Positions 1-6,898 of a stretch of 10,846 nucleotides of DNA are shown here, piece by piece. A program made the translations under genes and the position numbers. The notes beneath the pieces are model-generated. The model was not told the DNA's origin, did not search any database, and was given only the letters and a program-made list of their open reading frames with translations. Source of the stretch: an uncultured Clostridia bacterium (GTDB lineage: Bacteria; Bacillota; Clostridia; UMGS1810). The DNA is taken from NCBI GenBank assembly GCA_934454585.1, contig CAKSFP010000052.1:1-10846 (forward strand). Direction: 5' to 3'. Numbering within the stretch: position 1 is the stretch's first letter; the number at the start of each line of letters is the position of its first letter.

Positions 1-26
1 TTCAGCATTTCTTCGTATTTATCCAT
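1..26 (-). CDS. Start of next operon gene (partial, product unknown)
   Basis: Only the first eight codons lie in the window: an ATG at 24-26 followed by a reading frame MDKYEEML that runs off the left edge. A very good ribosome site (CGGAGG) sits 8 nt before the ATG, just after the TAA stop of the upstream 102-aa gene, so this is almost certainly the next member of the same leftward operon. Nothing can be said about function. Confidence 0.7.
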
Positions 27-40
27 TTATTTTACCTCCG

Positions 41-349
41 TTATTCTTCAAATATAATTTCATTAGTATAATCTTCAGAATTTTTATCATCCCATACCAA
101 TGCTCTCAGTTCACCATCTTCAACAGGCTTTTCAAAGAGAACTCGCGGTCGTGAAGCGTACTCACCATTATCTGAATCGGGCACAAATTCAACATCTATG
201 CCCGGATAATCGGGATCCTGTGATTTGGTCGCAACAAGATGTCCACCTTGAATTTTGACGATAATTTTTTGCGTGTCAAACAATTCTTCAGACTCTTGTG
301 ATTTCCCTGCCTCACCTTTTATAACCTCTGCTTTTAATTTGTTAAACAT
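41..349 (-). CDS. Unknown 102-aa acidic protein
   Basis: I do not recognise this protein. It is short and acidic, with many Asp and Glu residues towards the C-terminus (ending NEIIFEE), no cysteine cluster, no signal peptide and no hydrophobic segment, so it should be cytosolic. The beta-prone middle (QKIIVKIQGGHLVAT, then VEFVPD) suggests a small compact domain, perhaps a protein- or DNA-mimic type accessory protein, but that is only inference. The start is well supported: AAGGAG lies 6 nt before the ATG at 347-349, and the start overlaps the end of the methylase-like gene by 8 bp (ATGTTTAA), the pattern of translational coupling. It is downstream in the recombination and replication operon. 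Confidence 0.8.
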   Translation of the reverse strand: MFNKLKAEVIKGEAGKSQESEELFDTQKIIVKIQGGHLVATKSQDPDYPGIDVEFVPDSDNGEYASRPRVLFEKPVEDGELRALVWDDKNSEDYTNEIIFEE

Positions 350-1172
350 CTTCTTTTTCTCCTTTCGTTTCCGCGATTAAATCAGTATTACTGTCTTTGC
401 ATTTTTCAATTAAATTTAATAACGGATTTCCCATGCTTCTTAATTTGATATCATCATCGCATATATGGTCCGTCAGCGACATAGGTTCTCGCCACAGCCA
501 ATCTCCAATCATATAAACCGGAGTGTAAAACCGAGTGTATTCCTTAACCTGCAAGCTATCGCCGTGTATAACAACCGCCGGAATGCCCAAGTATGACAAC
601 TGTATGTAAGCCATCATAGCGCACCGTATATTATTATCCACGGCAAGAACACATATATTTTTTGACGGATTTAATTTGGCATTGTAAACCGCGTTTGCAG
701 CCGCAATAATCATCACTCCGCTGCCGCAAGTCGGTTCGCATATTGTAGCATAACCTTTTCCTTTCATCTCTTCAGATAAATTCCCCACGGTTATCAATGC
801 CATAAATTCGGCAATATGAAACGGTGTAAAAAACTGACCGTTCCACGAGTTGCTCAGATTGAGCTTATGGAACAGCTCTCCGAGAACATCTTTCTGATAC
901 AAACATTCTCCCATCACCCCGATAATTTTATGATGAATTTCCTTTATGAGTTTTTGTTCTTCATCTGTGTATTTTTTAATCGTTTTGCAATACAGCTTTT
1001 CCCGTTCATCATAATGCAGCATATCGACGCTGTTACTTATGGCACATGAAGCCAAGGTTATATAGTCTGTAAATGCTGTTGGAATACCCTGCCTATATCC
1101 AAGCGTCTGAAAATCTTTAATGATTTCACTCATTCTGTCATCCGGACTGATATACTTTTCTTTTTTACTCAT
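342..1172 (-). CDS. N6-DNA methylase-like protein, catalytic motif IV not visible
   Basis: A 276-aa protein resembling the core of HsdM-type adenine methyltransferases often found in phages and ICEs. Visible are the GQFFTP motif (residues about 112-117), the SAM-binding motif I CEPTCGSGVM (145-154), a motif II-like VDNN (178-181) and YIQLSYLGIP plus HGDSL (189-208). The expected motif IV (NPPF, DPPY or similar) after HGDSL is absent; the region reads FYTPVYMIGDWLWREP. Methylation activity is therefore doubtful, although related mobile-element proteins also look degenerate here. I chose the ATG at 1170-1172, 7 nt after AGGAG; an adjacent in-frame ATG at 1173-1175 is possible. Frame upstream of these lacks a ribosome site. 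It follows the primase after a 57-nt gap that contains a hairpin, and overlaps the 102-aa gene by 8 bp. Confidence 0.8.
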   Translation of the reverse strand: MSKKEKYISPDDRMSEIIKDFQTLGYRQGIPTAFTDYITLASCAISNSVDMLHYDEREKLYCKTIKKYTDEEQKLIKEIHHKIIGVMGECLYQKDVLGELFHKLNLSNSWNGQFFTPFHIAEFMALITVGNLSEEMKGKGYATICEPTCGSGVMIIAAANAVYNAKLNPSKNICVLAVDNNIRCAMMAYIQLSYLGIPAVVIHGDSLQVKEYTRFYTPVYMIGDWLWREPMSLTDHICDDDIKLRSMGNPLLNLIEKCKDSNTDLIAETKGEKEDV

Positions 1173-1190
1173 CATATCTCTCCTCTGTAT

Positions 1191-1223
1191 GCAAAAGGGC
1201 ACCAATATCGGCACCCTTTCTGC
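1191..1223 (-). promoter_or_regulatory. Intergenic hairpin between primase and methylase-like genes
   Basis: In the only sizeable gap of the operon the minus-strand RNA can form AAAGGGUGCC paired with GGUGCCCUUU around a GAUAUU loop, with two G-U pairs, extended by GCA/UGC past one bulged G. The 3' arm ends in only UUUU and is followed by GCAUACAGAGGAG, so it is a weak terminator at best. An mRNA processing, stability or partial attenuation site is the likelier reading. Confidence 0.5.
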
Positions 1224-1229
1224 AAACAA

Positions 1230-2360
1230 TTAAATTTCGCCTCTCTTTTTCATATTTAAGAGCATATCATCTACGCCCTTGTTTTCCTTTGGATTATTTT
1301 TATCCCATTTCCACTGTGTCATCTTTGTCTTAAATCCGAATTCTTTGATCAGACACATAAGTTTGCGGGAAGCTCTTGCAACATTCTCGTTTACGGTCTT
1401 ATCCATATCGAGTGCCTCATACACCTTTGATACTCCATTTCGCTTGATAATTTCAAACGGTTCTTTTAACGAATCAATACACCCTGTTCCGGCTACAGAA
1501 ATAAATGTTCTGCCGGATAGAGCAGATGCAATATCAGCTTTCAACGCACCTTCCGTAACAAACACAGCCCGATCATCACAAGGATTACCGACAAAATGTG
1601 CGGGACTTTTTGAAGAAGTTCCCTTTTCCTCATCGACACTTGAAAGCCAGATATACTTTGTTTCTCTGCCCTTATCATCAACAAACGGTCTGTCAAGCCT
1701 TATCTGAAAAGCCTGTATCAGCCCTGAAATTGTTCGATACGGAATAAGAATTCCAGAACAACAGGACTTGAAGTTTACTGTCCATACTCCCGCTTTCTTT
1801 TCATAAAAACCGGGTACACCGGCTATTACGCAACCCTTTTCTTCAAGAACCTTTGCAATCTGTTCAAATCCAAATGCCGGCGTACTTCTATAGCCGTTTT
1901 TTTGAATCTGTTCAAGCGAAAGTCCCCTGCGGACTAGATCATCTATATGCTTGTCCGTTAATTTGAGCATTGATAACATCATTTCATATGTCTGATTTCT
2001 GTCGTACACTGACGCAAGTTCGAAATTAGTCGGCAAATTCAACTTTTCCTTTTTCTTAACGGAGGTTTTATACTCCATGGCAGTTGCGCCGCCGTACAAA
2101 ACATCACATATCTCACGGTAAGCATCTGAATTTGACAATCCGTGAGCTTTTGCATATAACGCAATAGCTCCGCCGCTTTCGCCGCAATAGTTGCAGCGAA
2201 ATTGGTTCTTTTCAAGATTCAAATTCATCTTGCCCCGTGTATCTCCGCAAAAGGGACAATCGGTGTATACGCTTTTCCTTCCCGGTCGCCTCACTTTGAG
2301 ATTGAGCATATCAGCAACATCTGAAATATCAAAAGGTAAATCATATTGATAATTATCCAT
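1230..2360 (-). CDS. CHC2 zinc-finger / Toprim DNA primase
   Basis: A 376-aa DnaG-type primase of the phage/plasmid kind, making RNA primers for element replication. The N-terminal CHC2-like zinc finger has CPFC (35-38) and CNYC (56-59), then a sequence like DnaG (GGAIALYAKAHGLS). A central region (about 110-260) is followed by a Toprim domain: FVTEG with the conserved Glu at about 270, ALDMD (316-320) with the metal-binding aspartates, and a late GVDDML (362-367) as in Toprim_2/DUF3854 proteins. It is shorter than chromosomal DnaG (about 600 aa) and has no fused helicase domain, so a separate helicase must be recruited. The start is firm: AGGAGG lies 7 nt before ATG, and the preceding gene's TAG stop is part of that ribosome site. 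Confidence 0.88.
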   Translation of the reverse strand: MDNYQYDLPFDISDVADMLNLKVRRPGRKSVYTDCPFCGDTRGKMNLNLEKNQFRCNYCGESGGAIALYAKAHGLSNSDAYREICDVLYGGATAMEYKTSVKKKEKLNLPTNFELASVYDRNQTYEMMLSMLKLTDKHIDDLVRRGLSLEQIQKNGYRSTPAFGFEQIAKVLEEKGCVIAGVPGFYEKKAGVWTVNFKSCCSGILIPYRTISGLIQAFQIRLDRPFVDDKGRETKYIWLSSVDEEKGTSSKSPAHFVGNPCDDRAVFVTEGALKADIASALSGRTFISVAGTGCIDSLKEPFEIIKRNGVSKVYEALDMDKTVNENVARASRKLMCLIKEFGFKTKMTQWKWDKNNPKENKGVDDMLLNMKKRGEI

Positions 2361-2371
2361 GGCATCGCCTC

Positions 2372-3133
2372 CTACGCTATATATTCAACTCCGAAAGTCA
2401 GCCTGCGAAATCTCCTTTCAACATCATATTTTTTCAGCCATTTCAGTGCCTTTTCTTTGCTTTCAAACTGCTTTGCACATTGAGCACACTGTGTTGAGTA
2501 CAATGTTCTGCGAGTAAGCTTGCTCACATATCCATTGACCGTCGTGATTACATAGAATTCTTTAAGCCTTTCTTTCCTCTCGCGAATTTTTTTCTTTTGT
2601 TTCAAGGTGTCACTGCATTCGAATTCTATTGACACATACAACTTCTCTTTACCAGAATACTCTGCTATAAGTTCGCCAACCTTTTTAAGAAAAACATCCA
2701 AATCCACAGAATTTTTTACGGTTGAAATGTGAAGATTTCTTTCATTATAGTCTTCAACATAATAATAAACCAAGCAGTTAAGATGTACTGTAAATAAAAG
2801 TTCATCATTCAACTCTTCAAGTGTTTTCGACTTTTTTATCCCGTTTTCAAAAAAGCGTACATACCCTGCATCGTCTACCCATTTTCCGTTTCTTACAAAA
2901 TGTTCATTATTGTTGCTCGGAACAGATGACTTGACTTGTTCCATCAGCACCTCGGGTGTAACCGCTGGATTATTTCCTTCTCCAACACAAATAGGATACC
3001 AGTGTCTCTCCCTTCTCCAAGTTCCGCTGTATGTTGTTTCCCAAGTGTTGTTACTGCCGCACAATACCAACGGTACTATCCGGCCATCACTTGTTTTAAT
3101 GAACTCTCTGGCATAAACTATCTCATAACTCAT
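2372..3133 (-). CDS. Unknown 253-aa protein
   Basis: I do not recognise a named family. The N-terminal part (1-100) is rich in Trp, Tyr and Arg (SGTWRRERHWYP) and could bind nucleic acid. The C-terminal part has a strongly basic segment (about 177-192), the strand-like YVITTVNGYVSKLTRRTL, a CAQC pair (216-219) and KQFESKEKALKWLKKY (221-236), a style seen in small phage and ICE accessory proteins. There is no signal peptide or membrane segment. A longer reading frame extends upstream, but the ATG at 3131-3133 overlaps the zinc-ribbon gene's stop as ATGA and has GCGGTG about 7 nt before it, so I use that start. It sits between the zinc-ribbon and primase genes. Confidence 0.75.
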   Translation of the reverse strand: MSYEIVYAREFIKTSDGRIVPLVLCGSNNTWETTYSGTWRRERHWYPICVGEGNNPAVTPEVLMEQVKSSVPSNNNEHFVRNGKWVDDAGYVRFFENGIKKSKTLEELNDELLFTVHLNCLVYYYVEDYNERNLHISTVKNSVDLDVFLKKVGELIAEYSGKEKLYVSIEFECSDTLKQKKKIRERKERLKEFYVITTVNGYVSKLTRRTLYSTQCAQCAKQFESKEKALKWLKKYDVERRFRRLTFGVEYIA

Positions 3134-3471
3134 TTCTTTGCACCGCCATTCTTGCAAAACGGACACTCGTTTGGAGTATGATATTTTGAAATAATGTATT
3201 CGTTCCCACAATATCCGCACTCGCAAAGTATCGGGTGCTCTGTATCCGGTTTCATATTACTGCAATAACAATCCTCCAAATCCGGATATATTTTTTGCGT
3301 TCTCGCATATGCCTTTGCAACATCAGCGTTTGGAGCATCAATGTATGTCTTTCCTTTAATAACCCACGTGCACGGAATGCAATATGTATTGCATTCCGGC
3401 TCCCGGTCAAACATAAAATCCCCAACAGCGTTTATTAGAGATGATATTTTTGTTTTTATAAAATTCAACAT
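3130..3471 (-). CDS. Small cysteine-rich zinc-ribbon protein
   Basis: A 113-aa protein with ten cysteines. The C-terminal CECGYCG (83-89) and CPFC (103-106) make a classic treble-clef or zinc-ribbon pattern, with the Zn ligands probably Cys85, Cys88, Cys103 and Cys106. Cys27/31/34 and Cys68/70 may form a second site. Such proteins commonly bind DNA, RNA or partner proteins, but the target here is unknown. The start at 3469-3471 has a strong site (AGGAGG, 7 nt spacer) that overlaps the TAG stop of the annealing-protein gene. An 11-bp perfect inverted repeat lies inside the coding sequence over CNTYCIP. The last bases form an ATGA overlap with the next gene. Confidence 0.78.
   Translation of the reverse strand: MLNFIKTKISSLINAVGDFMFDREPECNTYCIPCTWVIKGKTYIDAPNADVAKAYARTQKIYPDLEDCYCSNMKPDTEHPILCECGYCGNEYIISKYHTPNECPFCKNGGAKK
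3373..3398 (-). repeat. Perfect 11-bp inverted repeat inside zinc-ribbon gene
   Basis: The arms CGGAATGCAAT and ATTGCATTCCG are perfectly complementary around a 4-nt loop. On the mRNA this would be a stable stem about 75-100 nt after the start codon. No U-tract follows, so it is not a terminator. Confidence 0.6.
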
Positions 3472-3482
3472 ATCAAACCCTC

Positions 3483-4304
3483 CTACGCTGCTTCAGCTTG
3501 TTTTAACAAATAAATTGCTCCGGCTCTGATGAGATTGTTCTGTGCCTTGCTCGCGTGATAATTGATTCCCTGCGGTCTTTTCAGAGCCAGTTCACCCAAG
3601 GTTTTACCCTTATCTATTCCATAGTCAACAACAATAGACTTTGCGTACTCAACAGTCATCCTTGACAAAAGCTCCTCAACTGTCATAGCTGCCGAAAGCT
3701 CAATCTTTTCTTCTGCGGCTGCCTCATTATTTTCAGATTCAGCTGTGCTGCTTTTTGTTTCTTTTGATTCCGAAGCCGAATTTTCCGATACAGGGTTACC
3801 GTCCTCATCAGGGTTAGGTAATTCATCATCACTTAAATCAAACGAAATATTTACCCCTGCATCAACGATTGTTTGGTCATTCGGAAGTGCAATATCACAA
3901 AATTGAGTCCCGAAGCCCGCATCCTTTAATGCTCTGCCGAGAGCTGCGGTTTCTGCACTCTCCACAAAGTTAAGACCGAATTTTTCATTTCCGTCATCCT
4001 TATATCGTGATGCAAATCCGTTTGCCAGAAAATTGTCCTGTGTATCGTCCTTATGCGAATACACTCTAACCTCAAATGTAGCGTAATCTCTATTGAGTGC
4101 CTTTGGTATTTTCACAAGTTTTCCGTCGGGATATTTAAGCCTGAACCACAAAAGTCGAAACTTCGTGTCAAGATAGACTGATTTTCCGTCCTCTGTCTTT
4201 TCTACTCTTAAATAGTTTTTAGGCTCAAAACCATCAACATTATTGAGCGCTTTTACCGCTTCATTCGTATCATACAAGATACCTTTATCATTGTTTTTAT
4301 TCAT
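3483..4304 (-). CDS. Putative single-strand DNA annealing protein
   Basis: A 273-aa protein with three visible parts. The N-terminal domain (about 1-145) contains VESAETAALGRALKDAGFG (114-132), which resembles the ET-A-GRAL-G signature of phage Rad52/ERF-like annealing proteins. An acidic, Ser/Glu-rich linker follows (about 155-203), then a small C-terminal domain (204-273) with KGKTLGELA, a short motif also seen at the C-termini of exonuclease X-like proteins. Known members anneal complementary single strands during phage recombination. The YqaJ exonuclease in the same operon supports this role, because the two functions are usually paired. I use ATG 4302-4304, which overlaps the helicase stop by 8 bp; the longer frame is inside the helicase gene. 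Sequence similarity to characterised proteins is weak to my eye, so the assignment is tentative. Confidence 0.6.
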   Translation of the reverse strand: MNKNNDKGILYDTNEAVKALNNVDGFEPKNYLRVEKTEDGKSVYLDTKFRLLWFRLKYPDGKLVKIPKALNRDYATFEVRVYSHKDDTQDNFLANGFASRYKDDGNEKFGLNFVESAETAALGRALKDAGFGTQFCDIALPNDQTIVDAGVNISFDLSDDELPNPDEDGNPVSENSASESKETKSSTAESENNEAAAEEKIELSAAMTVEELLSRMTVEYAKSIVVDYGIDKGKTLGELALKRPQGINYHASKAQNNLIRAGAIYLLKQAEAA

Positions 4305-6513
4305 TTTCTTCGTCCCTTTCTTTTTTAAGTTCATTAGTATACATTTTAATTCTTTCCGCAAGCAAAGTATTACGCTTGGTACTGTCATTTTTATGAATGG
4401 CAGCCATCAACGCTCTTTTTTCGCCAATCAGAATAACCTTATTTTTTGCCCTTGTTATAGCAGTGTAAATCAAATTCCTTTTAAGCATAATATAGTGACT
4501 CATCATAATCGGAATGATGACCGTGCTGTACTCGCTTCCCTGCGACTTATGTATGGTCGTAGCATACGCAAGATCAACAATATCAAGCTCGCGCTCATGA
4601 TAATCGGCTCTGATGCCATCGGTAAATTCAATAATTGCGTGTTTAAGCTCATCTTCATCCAGATATATAGACTTGATAAAACCGACATCGCCGTTATTTA
4701 TACCGTTGACATTTTTAAGCTGAATTACCCTGTCGTTCAGCCTGAGCTTGTTTCCGTCACAGAACAGCTCGTTTTCTTCGCCAATAAACGGGTTAACCAT
4801 TTCGCGGATAACATCATTGATTTTTTTAACGCTTGTTTCGCCTCTAGATCTAAACGGTGCAAGGATCTGCACGTTGTCAATGCCGTTGTCGTCTACCTCT
4901 TGTCTGTAACAATGCTTCAGTATTTCCAACGCCTCGGCATCAGTGTCTGCCGTAATAAAATTAAAGTCATTTCCGTAAAGGAGCTTGCTGCCGTTGTTTC
5001 TGATTTCTTCAGCATTAAGTGCAATTCTGCTTGTCCCCTTTTGGCGAAAAACCGTATCGAGCCTTGTAACTTCAACACACTCCGAACGAAGTATATCAAA
5101 AAACACATTGCCCGCTCCGACTGACGGCAGCTGGTCGGCATCACCGACAAAAACAATTCTTGAAGAGGAATGAACATTCATCATCAATTTATATGCAATG
5201 CTCAAATCGACCATTGACATCTCATCAATAATGACAAGTCCCTCCTCAATTCCGCTTTCGGCTTCCGAACTGTCGCTGCGAAGTCCGAGTGCAGAGTGTA
5301 TTGTTCTCGCTCCCGGCATACCGGTGCTTTCTGCCATTCTCTTTGCGGCTTTTCCCGTCGGCGCTGCCAGAAGAATATCACTTTTACCGGTCAGACTTTC
5401 ATAAACACTGATAATTACCTTCAAAACAGTCGTCTTTCCGGTGCCCGGGCCGCCGGTAATCACCGAAAGATTATTCTTAAAGCACATTTTGACGGCATCG
5501 CTTTGTGCATCTGTCAGCACTATACCAAGCCTCCTTTGAGCAGCGTCAACAACCGAATCGAGGTTCGGGTATTGAAACACTCCCGTCAAAGCCCGCTCCG
5601 AAATCTTTTTTGCAAGCTCAACCTCTGCATTAAACATATGCGGAAGGTATATCATTCCGTTATTGTTTATAAGATTTTTTGCTCTGATCAGTTCAATGAT
5701 GCACTCTCTGATTTCTCCGTCTGTAACAGATACATATTTGAGGTCGTCATTCAAAAGTTCAAAGCATCTGTACCTCAGTTCCTTCTGCTCCATAAAAACA
5801 TGACCTTCACTCTTAACCTCGGTCATTATATACTTTGCCGCTGCCTTAATCCGCATTTTGTCATTCGGTTTACATTTTATTTTTCTTGCGATAGCGTCTA
5901 CGGTTTTGAAACCGAAGCCTGAAATATCACAAAGTTCAAACGGGCGTTCGTTAAGAACCTCCATTGATTTATCTCCGAACATTTCCTGAATGCGAACCGC
6001 CTTATTGAGAGTTATTCCAAACGGCGAGAGGTATGACACGATGCTTCTAAGACTTTTATTCTGTGCATACGAATCGACTATCTTTTTTATCTTCTTATCC
6101 GACAATCCTTTTATCTCTGCAAGCCTTTTCGGTTCTTTTTCAATTACGGACAATGCATTTATACCGAATTTGTCAGTGATTTTCCTTGCAGTAATATCAC
6201 TGACGCCTGCAATGAGCCCCGATGACAAATATCCGATAATTCCGTCAATCGTCTGCGGGATTATCTCTGCAAAATGCTCAATAACAAGCTGCACGCCGTA
6301 TTTTGTTGTCTGCCACTTGCCCTCAAGCTCAAGGTCAATAGAATCGGTTGCGGGGATACCGTAGCCGACTGCGGTAAAATGCACTTTTCTGTCTTTATGT
6401 GCATATTTACTTCTTGCAGCCGCCGGAACGGAAGTATCGTCGGTCCTAAAAGCTGCGACGCAATAACCTGTGGTGCTGTTCTCGAAAATCTTTTTTTCGA
6501 ACGTGCATATCAA
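4297..6513 (-). CDS. RecD2-like superfamily 1B DNA helicase
   Basis: A 738-aa ATP-dependent 5'-3' helicase of the RecD2/TraA type. The N-terminus (FEKKIFENSTTGYCV) matches the RecD2 start, followed by helix-hairpin-helix-like repeats (about 85-215). The motor shows Walker A GGPGTGKT (354-361), Walker B VIIDEMSMVD (427-436), motif III GDADQLPSVGAG (457-468), FRQ (about 490), TTIHKSQGSEY (652-662) and YTAITRAK (683-690). The length is close to standalone RecD2 (about 700-850 aa), and no RecB or RecC is nearby, so it is not a RecBCD subunit. The start is probably TTG at 6511-6513, one nucleotide after the previous stop and preceded by GAGGGTGA; TTG 6526-6528 or GTG 6520-6522 are alternatives, but both lie in or before that site. 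It probably unwinds DNA for replication or for the neighbouring recombinase. Confidence 0.9.
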   Translation of the reverse strand: MICTFEKKIFENSTTGYCVAAFRTDDTSVPAAARSKYAHKDRKVHFTAVGYGIPATDSIDLELEGKWQTTKYGVQLVIEHFAEIIPQTIDGIIGYLSSGLIAGVSDITARKITDKFGINALSVIEKEPKRLAEIKGLSDKKIKKIVDSYAQNKSLRSIVSYLSPFGITLNKAVRIQEMFGDKSMEVLNERPFELCDISGFGFKTVDAIARKIKCKPNDKMRIKAAAKYIMTEVKSEGHVFMEQKELRYRCFELLNDDLKYVSVTDGEIRECIIELIRAKNLINNNGMIYLPHMFNAEVELAKKISERALTGVFQYPNLDSVVDAAQRRLGIVLTDAQSDAVKMCFKNNLSVITGGPGTGKTTVLKVIISVYESLTGKSDILLAAPTGKAAKRMAESTGMPGARTIHSALGLRSDSSEAESGIEEGLVIIDEMSMVDLSIAYKLMMNVHSSSRIVFVGDADQLPSVGAGNVFFDILRSECVEVTRLDTVFRQKGTSRIALNAEEIRNNGSKLLYGNDFNFITADTDAEALEILKHCYRQEVDDNGIDNVQILAPFRSRGETSVKKINDVIREMVNPFIGEENELFCDGNKLRLNDRVIQLKNVNGINNGDVGFIKSIYLDEDELKHAIIEFTDGIRADYHERELDIVDLAYATTIHKSQGSEYSTVIIPIMMSHYIMLKRNLIYTAITRAKNKVILIGEKRALMAAIHKNDSTKRNTLLAERIKMYTNELKKERDEENE

Positions 6514-6514
6514 G

Positions 6515-6898
6515 TTAATCACCCTCAATTTCTATTGTTATTTTCACGCGGGGCGGCATTGGAATATCGTTGTATATAACTTCAATCCCAAGTTGCTCTG
6601 CAAGTTCGATTTCCTTTTTCATACCGGCTGATATAGTCCTTCCGCATACAACAACCTTTTTGCATATCCTTAATAAATCAAGTCCGAATTTTAAGCCCAA
6701 TGCCCGTTCCTTCGGAATATGATCATCAAGAAATACCGGAAGAATTGCGTGCGGAGCAACTGCTCTGCAATTATATTTCTTTGACACCGTTTCCATATAA
6801 ATCCTTGCCATACCCATATTTCTTTTAATGCCTTCTACGCTTGCCGCTCCAAGAGGCGAGCATACATAAACAAGGTCTTTCGTTTCGTTATTTATCAT
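6515..6898 (-). CDS. DUF7768 / nucleoside deoxyribosyltransferase-fold protein
   Basis: A 127-aa protein whose pattern fits the DUF7768/DUF4406 group with a nucleoside 2-deoxyribosyltransferase-like fold. Visible are YVCSPLG near the N-terminus (11-17), the helix with IKRNMGMARIYMETV (24-38), AVAPHAILPVFLDD (46-59), an ER pair (64-65), VVVCGRTISAGMKKEI (82-97) and the final strand GIEVIY. Relatives are common in phages; catalytic activity on nucleosides is unproven for them, so a role in nucleotide salvage or modification is only inference. It is wedged between the exonuclease (ATGA overlap) and the helicase (1-nt gap), so it is made together with the recombination enzymes. Start: ATG 6896-6898 with AAAGGAG about 11 nt upstream. 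Confidence 0.78.
   Translation of the reverse strand: MINNETKDLVYVCSPLGAASVEGIKRNMGMARIYMETVSKKYNCRAVAPHAILPVFLDDHIPKERALGLKFGLDLLRICKKVVVCGRTISAGMKKEIELAEQLGIEVIYNDIPMPPRVKITIEIEGD

Noticed and set aside
1279..1707. 142-codon plus-strand open frame
   Set aside because: Lies wholly antisense to the primase gene, whose zinc-finger and Toprim motifs are intact.
4243..5124. 293-codon plus-strand open frame
   Set aside because: It is antisense to the helicase and annealing genes, has no convincing ribosome site, and its residue make-up is that of a reverse-frame shadow.
5435..5469. Imperfect inverted repeat CTTTCCGGTG / CACCGAAAG in the helicase gene
   Set aside because: It needs a bulge and a 16-nt loop, and falls on the constrained GC-rich Walker A codons, so coding bias is a sufficient explanation.
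5296..5922. 208-codon plus-strand open frame
   Set aside because: Antisense to the helicase motor domain; no family pattern or ribosome site.
4297..6513. Helicase as RecD subunit of a RecBCD complex
   Set aside because: No RecB or RecC gene is nearby, and the long N-terminal domain with the RecD2-type start fits a standalone RecD2-like helicase.
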